Below are positions 17,974 to 27,441 of a DNA stretch of 64,000 nt, one piece after another. The position numbers and the translations under genes are program-made. The notes under the pieces are model-generated. The model made no database searches and was not told where the DNA came from. It saw only the letters and a list, made by a program, of their open reading frames with translations. The stretch spans positions 1,922,001-1,986,000 of the forward strand of contig NZ_CP078013.2 in the NCBI RefSeq assembly GCF_024112395.2. The letters run 5' to 3'. Every line of letters starts with the position of its first letter. Within the stretch, counting starts at the first letter, position 1. Source of the stretch: Pseudomonas pergaminensis. GTDB lineage: Bacteria > Pseudomonadota > Gammaproteobacteria > Pseudomonadales > Pseudomonadaceae.

Positions 17974-19704
17974 TCAGTGAGCTGCGCTGGCCGCGCGCAG
18001 CTGACGTCGACGATGGCCCAGAAAGACCATCAAGGCGATCAGGCATAACGTCAGCGGTATCGCAAAGATCATGGTCAGCTTGATGGCCCATTCCAGGCCT
18101 CGCACTTGGCCATAAGCTTCGCGCTGCAAAGCATGCAGCTCCATGGGCAGGCGCAGGCGTTCCTTGTTGAGTGCCTGTAGTTGCGTGGTGGTGTCCACGG
18201 ACTGGGTGCCGAGGGTTGTTTCCCATGGACTCAACCGTAGCCATTCCTGCTCCGTCCGATGCAGGCGTCGCTCCAGTTCGCTGGCGTTCAGGCGATAGGC
18301 CTTTTTCGCGGCTTCGCGCATACCCTCCAGAAGTGTCGGAGACTTTTGCGGGGGGACGCGAGGGCGAACAGCGGCGAGTGTGTCTGGCGCGGAGAGGTTG
18401 TCCAATGTGTTCAGGACGAACAGCGCGTTGCCGTCAGGCGCAGAGGTACTGATCTTGTCCGTGAGCATGTCCGTGTCTGCAATGACCACCAAGTGAATGT
18501 GCGCTGCGTCCTGCAAACCGGGCGGCTGTCCCTTGATGCCGTCGGGAAACACCGAATGGCTCGGTCCTTCGATGCGCGCGGCGATGACATGACGGTGCTC
18601 CTGTTTCGAAGCTGCATCTATCAAGGTGTCCAGCGTGGTGGTGGGTGGCAGGTGGTTGGCATCCAGCAGCAAGGATTGCTCAGAACTTTGCAGCAAAGGG
18701 GTGAAGGCTGTGCGACTTTTATTAAGCTGCAGGAGGGCACCACTGCTCGATACCGTCACCGTGTTGAGGTTCCAGGTGCTGATGTCGTTCGTGGTCATCG
18801 CTTGTCGGGGCAGGTTCAACCTGGCTCGATTGGGGGCGCTCGCTGTATCCCAAGGCGTGTAGAGGTAATCGACCAGCAGCTTGTCCGCCGGCATCTGAAT
18901 ACCCCAGGCTGCCAGCAACTCGTCCAGTCGCGTATTGGCAGGGGGGGCGTTTGCGCGTTGCTCGCTCAAGGGATCGAGAAACATCATCAACTTACCCCCC
19001 TTCAGTACAAATTGTTCAATCCCATATAGCGTTCGTTCCGATAACAGGCGTGGGTGCACAACCATCAACGCTTTTACGTGTTCGGGGACCTGCGTGGCAG
19101 TCGATTCGAGAGTGACCAGATCGAACTCTCGCTGCAGTTCCTGCATCAGTCGCCCCGCGGATTCGTTTATCGCCAACCCTGACAGCAGCGCGACAGTCGG
19201 CTTCGCTGGGGACTGCAACTTATGGAGCAGATGGCCGATTTCGTACTCGAGCAGGGGCGCTTGTTCGAGCCTGAAGGACCCGATACGGCGTACCCCGTGA
19301 CCAGCACGAGTGCCGATGAGCCCGATGAACCCTGTGCTGTCATCTAGGCCCGATAGCTTGGCTTTGTACGCGTCTTCCGAGAAAGGGGTTGGCTCGATAA
19401 GGTGCAGGTTGATCATGCCTGCGGCCGCGTCTTCGCACTCTCTGAGCAGGTCCTCGATGCGTTTGCCATAGCGCTTTTCGGCATAGCTTCTTTTCGGGTG
19501 GTTATTTGAATTGAAGTAGTACAAGTCCACCGGGCTTTCCAGGGATGAGAGCAGTTGTTGAGCGGCTGGCGATAAAGTATGAATTTCTTGCTCGGAAACA
19601 TCCCACCGTACATTAGGAAGTTTAGCGGTCCACACCAAATTGAAAGCCAGGAACGTCAACAGTATTACGATGAGTGTCATGCCGGTGCGCAGAGTGGGCC
19701 GCAT
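17974..19704 (-). CDS. GldG-like auxiliary component of an ABC transporter
   Basis: The 576-residue protein has an N-terminal transmembrane helix (MTLIVILLTFLAFNLVW), a long extracytoplasmic region and a C-terminal helix (WAIKLTMIFAIPLTLCLIALMVF) followed by a basic tail. The soluble part has the GldG/ABC_transp_aux pattern: LSPAAQQLLSSLESPVDLYY, KPTVALLSGL, LKGGKLMMFLDPLSEQ. In gliding Bacteroidetes, GldG works with GldA and GldF; in proteobacteria such operons are of unknown function. It is the last gene of a three-gene operon with the permease (14 bp upstream) and the ATPase. Confidence 0.82.
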   Translation of the reverse strand: MRPTLRTGMTLIVILLTFLAFNLVWTAKLPNVRWDVSEQEIHTLSPAAQQLLSSLESPVDLYYFNSNNHPKRSYAEKRYGKRIEDLLRECEDAAAGMINLHLIEPTPFSEDAYKAKLSGLDDSTGFIGLIGTRAGHGVRRIGSFRLEQAPLLEYEIGHLLHKLQSPAKPTVALLSGLAINESAGRLMQELQREFDLVTLESTATQVPEHVKALMVVHPRLLSERTLYGIEQFVLKGGKLMMFLDPLSEQRANAPPANTRLDELLAAWGIQMPADKLLVDYLYTPWDTASAPNRARLNLPRQAMTTNDISTWNLNTVTVSSSGALLQLNKSRTAFTPLLQSSEQSLLLDANHLPPTTTLDTLIDAASKQEHRHVIAARIEGPSHSVFPDGIKGQPPGLQDAAHIHLVVIADTDMLTDKISTSAPDGNALFVLNTLDNLSAPDTLAAVRPRVPPQKSPTLLEGMREAAKKAYRLNASELERRLHRTEQEWLRLSPWETTLGTQSVDTTTQLQALNKERLRLPMELHALQREAYGQVRGLEWAIKLTMIFAIPLTLCLIALMVFLGHRRRQLRAASAAH

Positions 19705-19718
19705 TAAGAACTCCCTTC

Positions 19719-20444
19719 TCAGCTGTGTTTGTAGTTGAGCGTGACTGTCGTCGCAGAGAGAAAGGCGAAGATCATGCTAATAAAGTAAAGCGTGTCGCGA
19801 AGGGTGAGCTTTCCATCGTCGATACTGTTGAATCGCAACGCAGGACTAAGTGAGGCCAGCGTGTCTAGCAGCCCTATAGGGGCTTGGTGTTCAAGGGCAT
19901 CCAATAAAGAAGAAAGTCCACTGGCAATCAGCAATAACCCCAGCGTCAGTAGGAAAATGACGGTGCGTTGATGAGCGATTACGCAAATAAAGCAGCCGAC
20001 CGACAAGTAACTGCCCGCCAACAACCAGCTCGCTAGAAATTGCGAGGCGATGACAGTGTTGTCTGCTTCACCCAGATAGTTCGCAATGACCACGAGCGGC
20101 AATGTCATCAGCAAGGCAGTGCTTGCAACGAACCAGGCAGCGAGGAATTTTCCGACAACCCAATCAAATGCTGTAACGGGCAGGGTTTTCATCAGACCCA
20201 GAAACCCTTTATTGGCTTCATCGGACCATAATTGCGTCGCCAGGGCGGGGATCAGTAGCAAGTATAGCCAGGGGTGGAACTGGAAAAATACGTGCAGGTC
20301 ACTGTTGTTTTTTTCCAGCCAGGGGCTTGTGTACAGCCCCAAGGCCACTGACAGCATCAAGAAAATTGCAATGTTCAAGTAGGTACTGGGTGTGCGGGCG
20401 TAACTGGCGAGCTGGCGTATCAGAACGATCGGCAACAGTTTCAA
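19719..20444 (-). CDS. ABC-2 type permease (GldF-like)
   Basis: The 241-residue protein has six hydrophobic segments, as expected for an ABC-2 permease: IAIFLMLSVALGLY, WLYLLLIPALATQLW, ALLMTLPLVVIANYLG and others. The EANKGFLGLMKTLPVTAFDWVVGKFLAAW segment is the usual cytoplasmic coupling region, with TLP before the V-x-x-K-F motif. Its start codon overlaps the stop of the ATPase gene by 4 nt. With GldG-like 14 bp downstream it forms the membrane part of the Gld-like system. Substrate unknown. Confidence 0.85.
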   Translation of the reverse strand: MKLLPIVLIRQLASYARTPSTYLNIAIFLMLSVALGLYTSPWLEKNNSDLHVFFQFHPWLYLLLIPALATQLWSDEANKGFLGLMKTLPVTAFDWVVGKFLAAWFVASTALLMTLPLVVIANYLGEADNTVIASQFLASWLLAGSYLSVGCFICVIAHQRTVIFLLTLGLLLIASGLSSLLDALEHQAPIGLLDTLASLSPALRFNSIDDGKLTLRDTLYFISMIFAFLSATTVTLNYKHS

Positions 20445-21367
20445 GCGGACGCCTCCTGGCTAAGATGGTGGACCACATCATTCAGGCGACCCGGTTCCAG
20501 GTTCAGGGAGTTGATTTTCCAGCGGCGACTGGCAATCAGCGTGTTGATATGGGGATAAATGGTGTGCCCGGGCATGGCGAGGACAGTCACCGTACCGGGC
20601 GCATGCCGATGCTCTTCAATGCCTGCCACTCCTGGCAGCACGGCCAGAGCCAGCAAATCCAGCGGGCTCTCTGCGGTGAGGGTGACTGCCTGGAAGTGTC
20701 GTGAGTCGCGCTGCAGGTCGGGCAGGGCGGTATCGGCCACCAGGCGACCGCCTGCAATGACCAGTGCACGCGTGCACAAATCGGATAACTCATCGCAATG
20801 ACGAGAGGCGACGATCACCGTCATTTCCTGCGTCAATGCTTGGATAAGTGCCTTGAACGCAGGTTTTTGCTCAGGCGAGAGTCCGTCCGTGGGTTCATCC
20901 AGCAGTAATAGTGCGGGCCCATGCAGAATGGCCTGGGCAATTGCGACTTTACGTTTCCAGTCGATGGAGAGGGTGTCGAGGGGGGCATCGAGCACCGCAA
21001 ACAACTCCAGTCGTGCTACAGCATGCTCCAACCGCGTGCGTTTATCGGCGCCGTGGAAGCCGCGTAGGGCAGCGATGAACCCGAGGAATGTCTTGACGGA
21101 CATAGTTGGGTGACCGGGATCGTTGGCAAGTTGATAGCCGATAAGTTGCTTTGCTTTCAATGGGTGGGTTTGCATGTTGAAACCCTGGATGCTTATTACG
21201 CCGCTGGAGGGCGGTGTCGAACCCGCTATGACATCGAGTAGTGTTGTTTTGACAGTAGCGTCTTGCCCAAACAGTCCCAGGCATTCTTGTTGGTTGGCGC
21301 TGAAAGAAAAGTCGCTGAGGATGACCGAGTTGCCCGCGTGTTTTGTCAGATTGCTTATTTCGATCAT
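20441..21367 (-). CDS. GldA-like ABC ATPase with degenerate Walker A and signature motifs
   Basis: The 308-residue protein is an ABC ATP-binding subunit by overall layout (MIEISNLTKHAGNSVIL, Walker B ALLLLDEPTDGLSPEQ, H-loop histidine in ASRHCDEL). Its Walker A reads GQDATVKTT, where GPNGAGKTT is expected: the lysine is kept but two glycines are lost. The signature reads LSIDWKRKVAIAQA without the usual glycines. ATP binding or turnover may be altered. The C-terminal 100 residues match the extra domain of GldA-type subunits. The ATG at 21367 matches family starts; ATG at 21392 is possible, and neither has a good ribosome-binding site. First gene of the operon. Confidence 0.82.
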   Translation of the reverse strand: MIEISNLTKHAGNSVILSDFSFSANQQECLGLFGQDATVKTTLLDVIAGSTPPSSGVISIQGFNMQTHPLKAKQLIGYQLANDPGHPTMSVKTFLGFIAALRGFHGADKRTRLEHAVARLELFAVLDAPLDTLSIDWKRKVAIAQAILHGPALLLLDEPTDGLSPEQKPAFKALIQALTQEMTVIVASRHCDELSDLCTRALVIAGGRLVADTALPDLQRDSRHFQAVTLTAESPLDLLALAVLPGVAGIEEHRHAPGTVTVLAMPGHTIYPHINTLIASRRWKINSLNLEPGRLNDVVHHLSQEASA

Positions 21368-21587
21368 TTTTTTACCGAATAAGTTTGGCATGACGTAAGG
21401 GAATTTAAAAAAGGGTACGGGTAATGGTCGTTTTTGGGAACGTCGATCATCATTTATAAGAGAAGTCCTACGTGTGCGGCACGTGGGGCACTGAAACAAT
21501 GTGTTGTGTTTTTGAATGTCAAATTCCTGAATGTTTATTGGGCTGTTTATATAAACTTTCTGTCCTGCACGATGAGGCCTGATTGCC

Positions 21588-22574
21588 ATGATGTTGCTAC
21601 GTACTCTTGTTCTTGAACGCGACGGTCAGGATGCTCCGGTTAACGGCGCATTGCTCTGTGGTTTTGCTGTAGGTCAGGCTGCCTCAAACTTTCTTGTCTA
21701 CAGCCTGGATGAAGAAGTAGAGCCGGGAAGTTCCAGGGTCTATATCGCTACCCTGCGTAAGAAAGCCGACCGCTACTTTCTTGGAGGGGTTGAGTCCAGG
21801 GACGATCTGCAGACGGCCTTACATGTTTTCAAACAAATACTGACAGTGGCTGCTTCGGGCGTTAAAGCGGGAGGCGTTACCGAAACCCAAGTGGCCTATC
21901 ATTTTATCGATTTAAAGGGCTGCAAGTTGCCGCCTGCGCGGCCTGAGGAACATCATTCGGTAATTATCAAGAAAGCGCTGGTCATGAAAGTGATCACGCT
22001 GGGCATGTCCGCGCCGACGCTGCCGGCGATCGAAAGCGCCTCAGTGATCGTGCCGTCCATTCGTTTTTCGTCGCAAATGGTCGCCCCACCGAAAGAGCCA
22101 GGCCCAGCCGAGCTGCCTCGGTTGCCTGTACAGGAAGATCCCGTTGAAGAGCCCCGACAGGCACCCGTCGCACCGCCGGTCATCGCGGTTCAGGCCATGC
22201 CCACTGTCTCGGCTGAGCCGAGTACGCCGGCGCAGTTGAACCCCCCGGCATCTACTGACCGCAGTACATTGTTCGAAGTCGACAGCACGTTGACCAACCT
22301 TGCCCGCGTCGCACAGGAGCTGACCCAGCAGAAACTCGCTGCAACCGAGCGGGAGACAGCGCTTGAGCAGTGGCAGGCGCGACTGCAACAGGAACAAAGC
22401 CAGCTGGATGAAAAAGCTCGAGCGCTGGAGCAACGCACCGCTCAATTGCATGATCAGTCGCTTGCGGTCAGCCAGAGAAGCGAAGCCCTCAAGGCGATGA
22501 TGTCGAAGATGTCGGGCTTACGGCAGAACCTGCGAGGCATGCTGATTGAGTTGGATCAATCACTGGACAGCTAG
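21588..22574 (+). CDS. Hypothetical protein with C-terminal coiled coil
   Basis: This 328-residue protein is not recognised. Residues 1-about 90 form a compact domain (LVLERDGQDAPVNGALLCGF, SRVYIATLRKKADRYFLGGV). A Pro/Val/Ala/Glu-rich linker follows at about 150-225, then a long coiled coil (about 240-320, Gln/Glu/Ala-rich heptads). No signal peptide or membrane helix is seen, so it is probably cytoplasmic. It is divergent from the Gld-like operon with a 220-bp AT-rich spacer between the starts, and greB follows on the same strand after 113 bp. A GAGG lies 11 nt upstream of the ATG. Codon use is ordinary for the strain. Confidence 0.7.
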   Translation: MMLLRTLVLERDGQDAPVNGALLCGFAVGQAASNFLVYSLDEEVEPGSSRVYIATLRKKADRYFLGGVESRDDLQTALHVFKQILTVAASGVKAGGVTETQVAYHFIDLKGCKLPPARPEEHHSVIIKKALVMKVITLGMSAPTLPAIESASVIVPSIRFSSQMVAPPKEPGPAELPRLPVQEDPVEEPRQAPVAPPVIAVQAMPTVSAEPSTPAQLNPPASTDRSTLFEVDSTLTNLARVAQELTQQKLAATERETALEQWQARLQQEQSQLDEKARALEQRTAQLHDQSLAVSQRSEALKAMMSKMSGLRQNLRGMLIELDQSLDS

Positions 22575-22687
22575 ACTGGCCTGGCTACTTTCACGGGTTC
22601 ATTTATGATCAACGCCAGCCAGTCGAGGCTCGGGTGTTAAACCCGGGCGTATCGGCAATTATGGATATTGCCTGGGGATGCGAGCGT

Positions 22688-23161
22688 TTGAGTACCAAGC
22701 TGATTACCAAAGAAGGCCATGAAGCGCTAAAGAAGGAGCTGGATTACCTGTGGCGTGAAAAGCGTCCGGACACCACGCGCAAAGTGACCTGGGCTGCCTC
22801 GCTGGGGGATCGCAGCGAAAACGCCGATTACCAGTACAACAAGAAACTGCTGCGTGAGATCGACCGTCGCGTGCGTTACCTGCGCAAGCGCCTGGAGGAT
22901 ATGCGTGTGGTGGAGTACATGCCCGAGCAGGAGGGCAAGGTGTTTTTCGGCGCCTGGGTGGATATCGAGAACGAGCAGGGCGAAACCAAGCGTTTTCGTA
23001 TTGTCGGTTATGACGAGATTTATGACCGGATGGACTACATCTCCATCGATTCCCCCATGGCCCGTGCATTGTTGCGCAAGGAAGTGGACGACGAAGCCAT
23101 GGTGCAGACCCCGAGTGGTGAAGTGTGCTGGTGGATCACCGGGATCGAATATGTGAAGTGA
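22688..23161 (+). CDS. greB: Transcription elongation factor GreB
   Basis: GreB rescues backtracked RNA polymerase by stimulating transcript cleavage. This 157-residue protein has the N-terminal coiled-coil hairpin with the acidic tip (SLGDRSENADYQYNKKLLRE) and the C-terminal FKBP-like domain (GKVFFGAWVDIENEQGET, YDEIYDRMDYISIDSPMARA). The best start by homology is the TTG at 22688 (translated MSTKLITKEGHEALK); an in-frame ATG at 22661 would add nine residues. The C-terminal end (CWWITGIEYVK) differs from the usual TWYVNSIRY. A strong hairpin terminator follows. A second Gre-family protein is encoded at 35.4 kb. Confidence 0.93.
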   Translation: MSTKLITKEGHEALKKELDYLWREKRPDTTRKVTWAASLGDRSENADYQYNKKLLREIDRRVRYLRKRLEDMRVVEYMPEQEGKVFFGAWVDIENEQGETKRFRIVGYDEIYDRMDYISIDSPMARALLRKEVDDEAMVQTPSGEVCWWITGIEYVK

Positions 23162-23166
23162 GCAAA

Positions 23167-23200
23167 ATGGGCCCGCATTCTGTGAGGAATGCGGGCCCAT
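23167..23200. terminator. Bidirectional terminator between greB and the ABC permease
   Basis: A perfect 14-bp inverted repeat (ATGGGCCCGCATTC at 23167-23180 and its complement at 23187-23200) has a 6-nt loop. A-rich sequence lies on the left and TTTT just to the right. It sits between two convergent genes and can serve both. Confidence 0.85.
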
Positions 23201-23206
23201 CGCGTT

Positions 23207-25717
23207 TTACCCTTCGCGCAATACCGTCAGGGGGCTGGCATTCAGTGCGCGGCGGGTGCCGAACACACCGGCACCGCCGATCAGCACGGCGCCGATCACC
23301 GGCAGCAGCAACAGCCATGGGTGAGGGTGCCAGGCCAGGTCGAACGCGTAACGGTACAGCACGAAGGTCACAAGCTCCGTGCCCAACGCCGCGAGCAGGC
23401 CACTGACCGCACCCAGCAAGCCGAACTCGATACGCCTGGCCTTGACCAGCAACTTGCGTTCGGCGCCCAGTGCACGCAGCAGTGCCCCTTGGCGAATGCG
23501 TTCATCCAGGGTGGCTTGCAGGCCGGAGAACAGCACCGCCATCCCTGCCGCCAGCACAAACAGCAGCACATATTCCACCGCCAGGGTCACCTGGGCGAGG
23601 ATGCTGCGCAACTGCTCCAACAGCGCCTCGACCTGCAGGATGGTCACCGCCGGGAACGCCCGGGACAGGTCGACGATCTGCTGGTCATGCCCAGGTGCCA
23701 GGTAGAAGCTGGTCAGGTAGGTGGCCGGTAGGTCCTTCAAGGTGCCTGGCTGGAAAATCATGAAGAAGTTGGGCTGGAAGTTATCCCAGTTGATGGTCCG
23801 CAGGCTTGTCACCCGCGCTTCACGGTTTTCACCGCCCACCGTGAACACCAGGTGGTCGTTGAGCTTGAGCTTGAGGCTTTGCGCCACCTTGGCTTCGACA
23901 GAGACGCCAGGGATTTCATCGGTGGGTTGTTGTGACCACCACGAGCCCGCGGTCAGGGCGTTGCCCGGCGGCAGGTCGGCGGCCCAGGTCAGGCTCAGGT
24001 CGCGTTGCACTGCGCGATCACCGCTGGAATCCTTGCTGACAATTTCCTGTACGGGTTCACCGTTGATACTGATCAAACGCCCCGGCACTACCGGATACAG
24101 CGGTGCGGATTGCGCTTGCAGTTCCAGCAGGCGGGCGCCAAAGGCATCCTTGTCGGCTGGCAGGATATTCAAGGCAAAATAGTTGGGCGCATCCTTGGGC
24201 AACTGGTTTTGCCAGGTGTCGAGCAACTCACCCCGCAGCAGGGCGATCAAGCCCATGGACAGCAGGATCAAGCCAAATGCCAGGGATTGGCCGGCCGCTG
24301 CCAGCGGGTGACGCAACAGTTGCCCCAGGCCCAGACGCCAGGGCAGGGACGCGCGAGCCAGCAAGCGACGCAGGCTTTGCAACAACAGCAGGAGCAAGCC
24401 GCCGAGTACCAGCGCAGCGACCACGCCGCCGCCGAGCAGGGCGAAGGTCAGCACCAGGTCGAGGCTCAGGCGCCACATGATCAGGCCCAGTGCGAACAAT
24501 GCTGCGCCATAGACCATCCAGGTGCTGGAAGGGATCGGCAGCAGGTCGCGGCGCAGCACCCGCAGCGGTGGCACGCGCCCCAGTGCCGCCAGCGGCGGCA
24601 GGGCGAAACCGGCGAGGGCGACCAGCCCGGTGCCGATCCCGGCAATTGCCGGTAGCAGCCCGCCGGGTGGAACATCCGCCGGCAGCAGGTCGTGGAGGAA
24701 ATAGAACAGGCCAAACTGCGCCAGCCAGCCAAGCACGGCGCCGGTCAGGCTCGCCAGCAGCCCCAGGACGCTCAGTTGCAGGCTGAACAACAACATGGCT
24801 TCACGCCGTGACAAGCCCAGGCAACGCAGCAATGCGCTGGCATCGAAACGTCGGGTGGCGAAGCGGTTGGCCGACAGCGCCACCGCCACACCGGCCAGCA
24901 GTACCGCGACCAGGCTGGCCATGTTCAGGTAGCGCTCGGCCTTACCCAGGGCGCCGCCGATCTGCTGGTTGCCGTCCCGTGAATCCTGCAACCGCTGGTT
25001 GGCGGCGAGCCCCGGTTTGACCAAGTCGCGATAGGTCTGCAACACGGTGCTGCCCTGCGGCCCGCGCCACAACTCGCGGTAACTGACGCGGCTGCCGGGC
25101 TGCACCACACCGGTGGCGTCCAGGTCTGCCAGGTTGATCATCACCCTGGGCGTGAGGCTGTAGAAATTACCCGCGCGATCCGGCTCGTAGGTCAGCACGC
25201 GGGCCAGGCGCAGCGTCTTCATGCCTACGTCGATGCTGTCGCCGACTTTCAGGTCCAGCGCGGTCAGCAGTCGGGCTTCCACCCAGGCTTCACCGGGTTT
25301 CGGGCCGCCACCGGCGGTTTCATCGCCAAAAGGCGCGGCAGCGCTTTTCAGTTCACCGCGCAGGGGGTACTGCTCGTTGACGGCCTTGATGCTGGACAGC
25401 TGGATGCCGTTATCGGTGGCAATGACGCTGGAAAATTCCACCACCCGGGCGTGATCCAGGCCCAGCTCGGTGCCCGACTGGATTTGTTCGGGGCGAGCGG
25501 GCGAGCTGCCCTCGAGTACCAGGTCGGCGCCGAGGAACTCGGTCGCGCGCAACAGCATCGCGCCGTTGAGGCGCGCACCGAAGTAGCCGATGGCAGTACT
25601 GGCGGCCACAGCCACCAACAGGGCAAAGAACAGTACGCGCAATTCGCCGGCGCGGGCATCGCGCAGCAATTGGCGCATGGCAAGACTGAACAGGCGCAAC
25701 AGCGGCAAACGTGCCAT
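23207..25717 (-). CDS. FtsX-like ABC transporter permease (YbbP-like)
   Basis: The 836-residue protein has about ten membrane segments arranged as two FtsX-type cores. The first follows an N-terminal helix ([19 protein letters not shown]), the last is [20 protein letters not shown], and MacB-like periplasmic domains lie between. It pairs with the ATPase encoded immediately upstream, whose stop codon overlaps this ATG by 1 nt. YbbA/YbbP systems lie next to tesA in many proteobacteria; the substrate is unproven, with lipid or lipoprotein-related roles suspected from the family. The ATG at 25717 has GGAG 7 nt upstream. Confidence 0.88.
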   Translation of the reverse strand: MARLPLLRLFSLAMRQLLRDARAGELRVLFFALLVAVAASTAIGYFGARLNGAMLLRATEFLGADLVLEGSSPARPEQIQSGTELGLDHARVVEFSSVIATDNGIQLSSIKAVNEQYPLRGELKSAAAPFGDETAGGGPKPGEAWVEARLLTALDLKVGDSIDVGMKTLRLARVLTYEPDRAGNFYSLTPRVMINLADLDATGVVQPGSRVSYRELWRGPQGSTVLQTYRDLVKPGLAANQRLQDSRDGNQQIGGALGKAERYLNMASLVAVLLAGVAVALSANRFATRRFDASALLRCLGLSRREAMLLFSLQLSVLGLLASLTGAVLGWLAQFGLFYFLHDLLPADVPPGGLLPAIAGIGTGLVALAGFALPPLAALGRVPPLRVLRRDLLPIPSSTWMVYGAALFALGLIMWRLSLDLVLTFALLGGGVVAALVLGGLLLLLLQSLRRLLARASLPWRLGLGQLLRHPLAAAGQSLAFGLILLSMGLIALLRGELLDTWQNQLPKDAPNYFALNILPADKDAFGARLLELQAQSAPLYPVVPGRLISINGEPVQEIVSKDSSGDRAVQRDLSLTWAADLPPGNALTAGSWWSQQPTDEIPGVSVEAKVAQSLKLKLNDHLVFTVGGENREARVTSLRTINWDNFQPNFFMIFQPGTLKDLPATYLTSFYLAPGHDQQIVDLSRAFPAVTILQVEALLEQLRSILAQVTLAVEYVLLFVLAAGMAVLFSGLQATLDERIRQGALLRALGAERKLLVKARRIEFGLLGAVSGLLAALGTELVTFVLYRYAFDLAWHPHPWLLLLPVIGAVLIGGAGVFGTRRALNASPLTVLREG

Positions 25718-26400
25718 CAAGGCTCCAGGGGCGCGACCATCAGGCCGGCTTCAAGGCGGATCAGGCGTCGGCAACGGTGGGCCAGGCGCTCGTCGTGGGT
25801 GACCAGCACCAGGGTCGTGCCGCTTTCTTTGTTGAGTCCGAACAGCAGGTCGCTGATGCGCTCGCCGGTGTGGCTGTCGAGGTTGCCGGTGGGTTCATCG
25901 GCAAACAGCACGTCCGGTTCTGCGGCAAAGGCGCGGGCAATCGCCACCCGTTGCTGCTCGCCACCAGAGAGTTGGCGTGGCGAGTGGGTGAGGCGTTGGC
26001 CCAGGCCTACGCGTTCCAGCAGGTGCCGGGCGCGCTCACGGGCGTCTTTGCGGCCGTCCAGTTCCAGCGGCAGCATGACGTTTTCCAGCGCGTTGAGGCT
26101 GTCGAGCAGTTGGAACGACTGGAACACGAAGCCCACATGCTCGGCACGAATGCGCGCGCGCTGGTCTTCGTCAAGGGTGCTGAGGGCTTGCCCGGCGAGG
26201 GTGACTTCGCCGCTGCTGGGCAGATCGAGGCCGGCCAGCAGGCCCAGGAGGGTGGATTTGCCGGAACCGGAGCTGCCGACGATAGCCAGGCTATCGCCCT
26301 TGTTCAGTTCCAGGCTCAGTTCGTGCAGGATAGTCAGTTCACCTTCCGCGCTGGGAACCACTTTGCTAAGGTTCCGCGCGGTGAGAATGCTTGCGCCCAT
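25717..26400 (-). CDS. ABC transporter ATP-binding protein (YbbA-like)
   Basis: This 227-residue ATPase is of the LolD/MacB class, with all motifs intact: Walker [11 protein letters not shown]-loop [11 protein letters not shown], signature [14 protein letters not shown], Walker [13 protein letters not shown] and H-loop VTHDE. It energises the FtsX-like permease downstream. It is divergent from tesA with only 10 bp between the two ATGs, so each promoter must lie inside the other gene. The pairing with tesA is a conserved proteobacterial arrangement. Confidence 0.92.
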   Translation of the reverse strand: MGASILTARNLSKVVPSAEGELTILHELSLELNKGDSLAIVGSSGSGKSTLLGLLAGLDLPSSGEVTLAGQALSTLDEDQRARIRAEHVGFVFQSFQLLDSLNALENVMLPLELDGRKDARERARHLLERVGLGQRLTHSPRQLSGGEQQRVAIARAFAAEPDVLFADEPTGNLDSHTGERISDLLFGLNKESGTTLVLVTHDERLAHRCRRLIRLEAGLMVAPLEP

Positions 26401-26410
26401 GGAGAATCCG

Positions 26411-27016
26411 ATGCGAATGTGGTTTTTGAGTGCTGGCCTGGCCTTGATGTGCATGGCCCAGAACGCAGCGGCGGGTACAGTCCTGATCGTTGGCGATAGT
26501 ATCAGTGCCGGTTTCGGCCTGGATACCAGCAAAGGGTGGGTTGCCCTGCTGCAGCAACGGCTCAAGCAGGAAGGTTTCGACGATAAAGTGGTCAATGCCT
26601 CCATCAGTGGCGACACCAGTGCCGGAGGCTTGGCGCGGCTGCCGGCGGCGCTTGCAGAGCATAAGCCGGACGTGGTGGTGATCGAGCTGGGCGGTAACGA
26701 TGGCCTGCGCGGGCAGCCGCCTGCGCAATTGCAACAAAATCTTGCGTCGATGATTGACCAGTCCAAGGCCGGCGGGGCCAAGGTGTTGTTGTTGGGGATG
26801 CAGTTGCCACCCAATTATGGCCCGCGATACACCACTGCATTTGCCGAAGTCTATGGTGTGCTGGCCAAGGAAAAAAACGTCCCGCTGGTGCCGTTTTTTC
26901 TCGATGGCGTGGGTGGCCATCCGGAGCTGATGCAGGCCGATCAACTTCACCCGGCGGTCGGCGCCCAGGGCAAGTTGCTGGAAAATGTCTGGCCGACGCT
27001 AAAACCGCTGCTATGA
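26411..27016 (+). CDS. tesA: Periplasmic multifunctional esterase/thioesterase I (SGNH hydrolase)
   Basis: The 201-residue protein has a signal peptide ([18 protein letters not shown], cleavage near residue 21). The SGNH blocks follow: GDSISAGFG with nucleophile Ser30, block II Gly in [16 protein letters not shown] with the oxyanion Asn, and DQLHP with the Asp-His pair. TesA-type enzymes hydrolyse acyl-thioesters, esters and lysophospholipids in the periplasm. GGAGA lies directly upstream of the ATG at 26411. It is head-to-head with the YbbA-like gene. Confidence 0.92.
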   Translation: MRMWFLSAGLALMCMAQNAAAGTVLIVGDSISAGFGLDTSKGWVALLQQRLKQEGFDDKVVNASISGDTSAGGLARLPAALAEHKPDVVVIELGGNDGLRGQPPAQLQQNLASMIDQSKAGGAKVLLLGMQLPPNYGPRYTTAFAEVYGVLAKEKNVPLVPFFLDGVGGHPELMQADQLHPAVGAQGKLLENVWPTLKPLL

Positions 27017-27074
27017 CGCTTTTCTACCGGCAGGCTTTCGGCTAAGGTGGCGCCCCCCCGATTTGGAGCCCCTG

Positions 27075-27368
27075 ATGTCGCGTCCTGCCTGGTCCCTGTT
27101 TAACTACCAACTGATCGAGCCGGACGAGCAGCTGGATCTGTTCGCCTGCCAGGAAGTGCGGGTGCATCTGGTGGCGCGTCAACTGGAACTGGGCGGCTCC
27201 ATCGATCGCACGTTGTGCGGCACCCTATTGCCGGCGCAACCGCGTTGGTCGCGGGTGGATCGTTCGATCTTCCAGGACCAGCGCCTGTGCCCGCTGTGCC
27301 GGGCCATCCTGGAGTCGCAGAAACGTGGCACGCCGCCGATCTGGCCGGAGCTGCGTTTCGAGCTGTAG
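27075..27368 (+). CDS. Hypothetical protein with a C-terminal CxxC
   Basis: This 97-residue protein is not assigned to a named family. It has no signal peptide or membrane helix and carries four cysteines, two of them as CPLC near the C-terminus; with the earlier ones they could bind zinc. The middle is basic (RTLCGTLLPAQPRWSRVDRS). A TTGGAG precedes the ATG at 27075 by 6-10 nt; an in-frame TTG lies at 27063. It sits between tesA and an L,D-transpeptidase on the same strand, 58 and 73 bp away. Confidence 0.75.
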   Translation: MSRPAWSLFNYQLIEPDEQLDLFACQEVRVHLVARQLELGGSIDRTLCGTLLPAQPRWSRVDRSIFQDQRLCPLCRAILESQKRGTPPIWPELRFEL

Positions 27369-27441
27369 GGGGCAGCTAGAAGCGCGCTTCACGTATACAA
27401 TCGTCTTTTACCTACCCGTCGTTCTGCGAAGGATTTTCCGG

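Noticed and set aside
23189..24655. Several plus-strand frames inside the FtsX-like permease gene
   Set aside because: The permease is complete and conserved in the opposite direction; the plus-strand frames are Gln/Arg-rich shadows.
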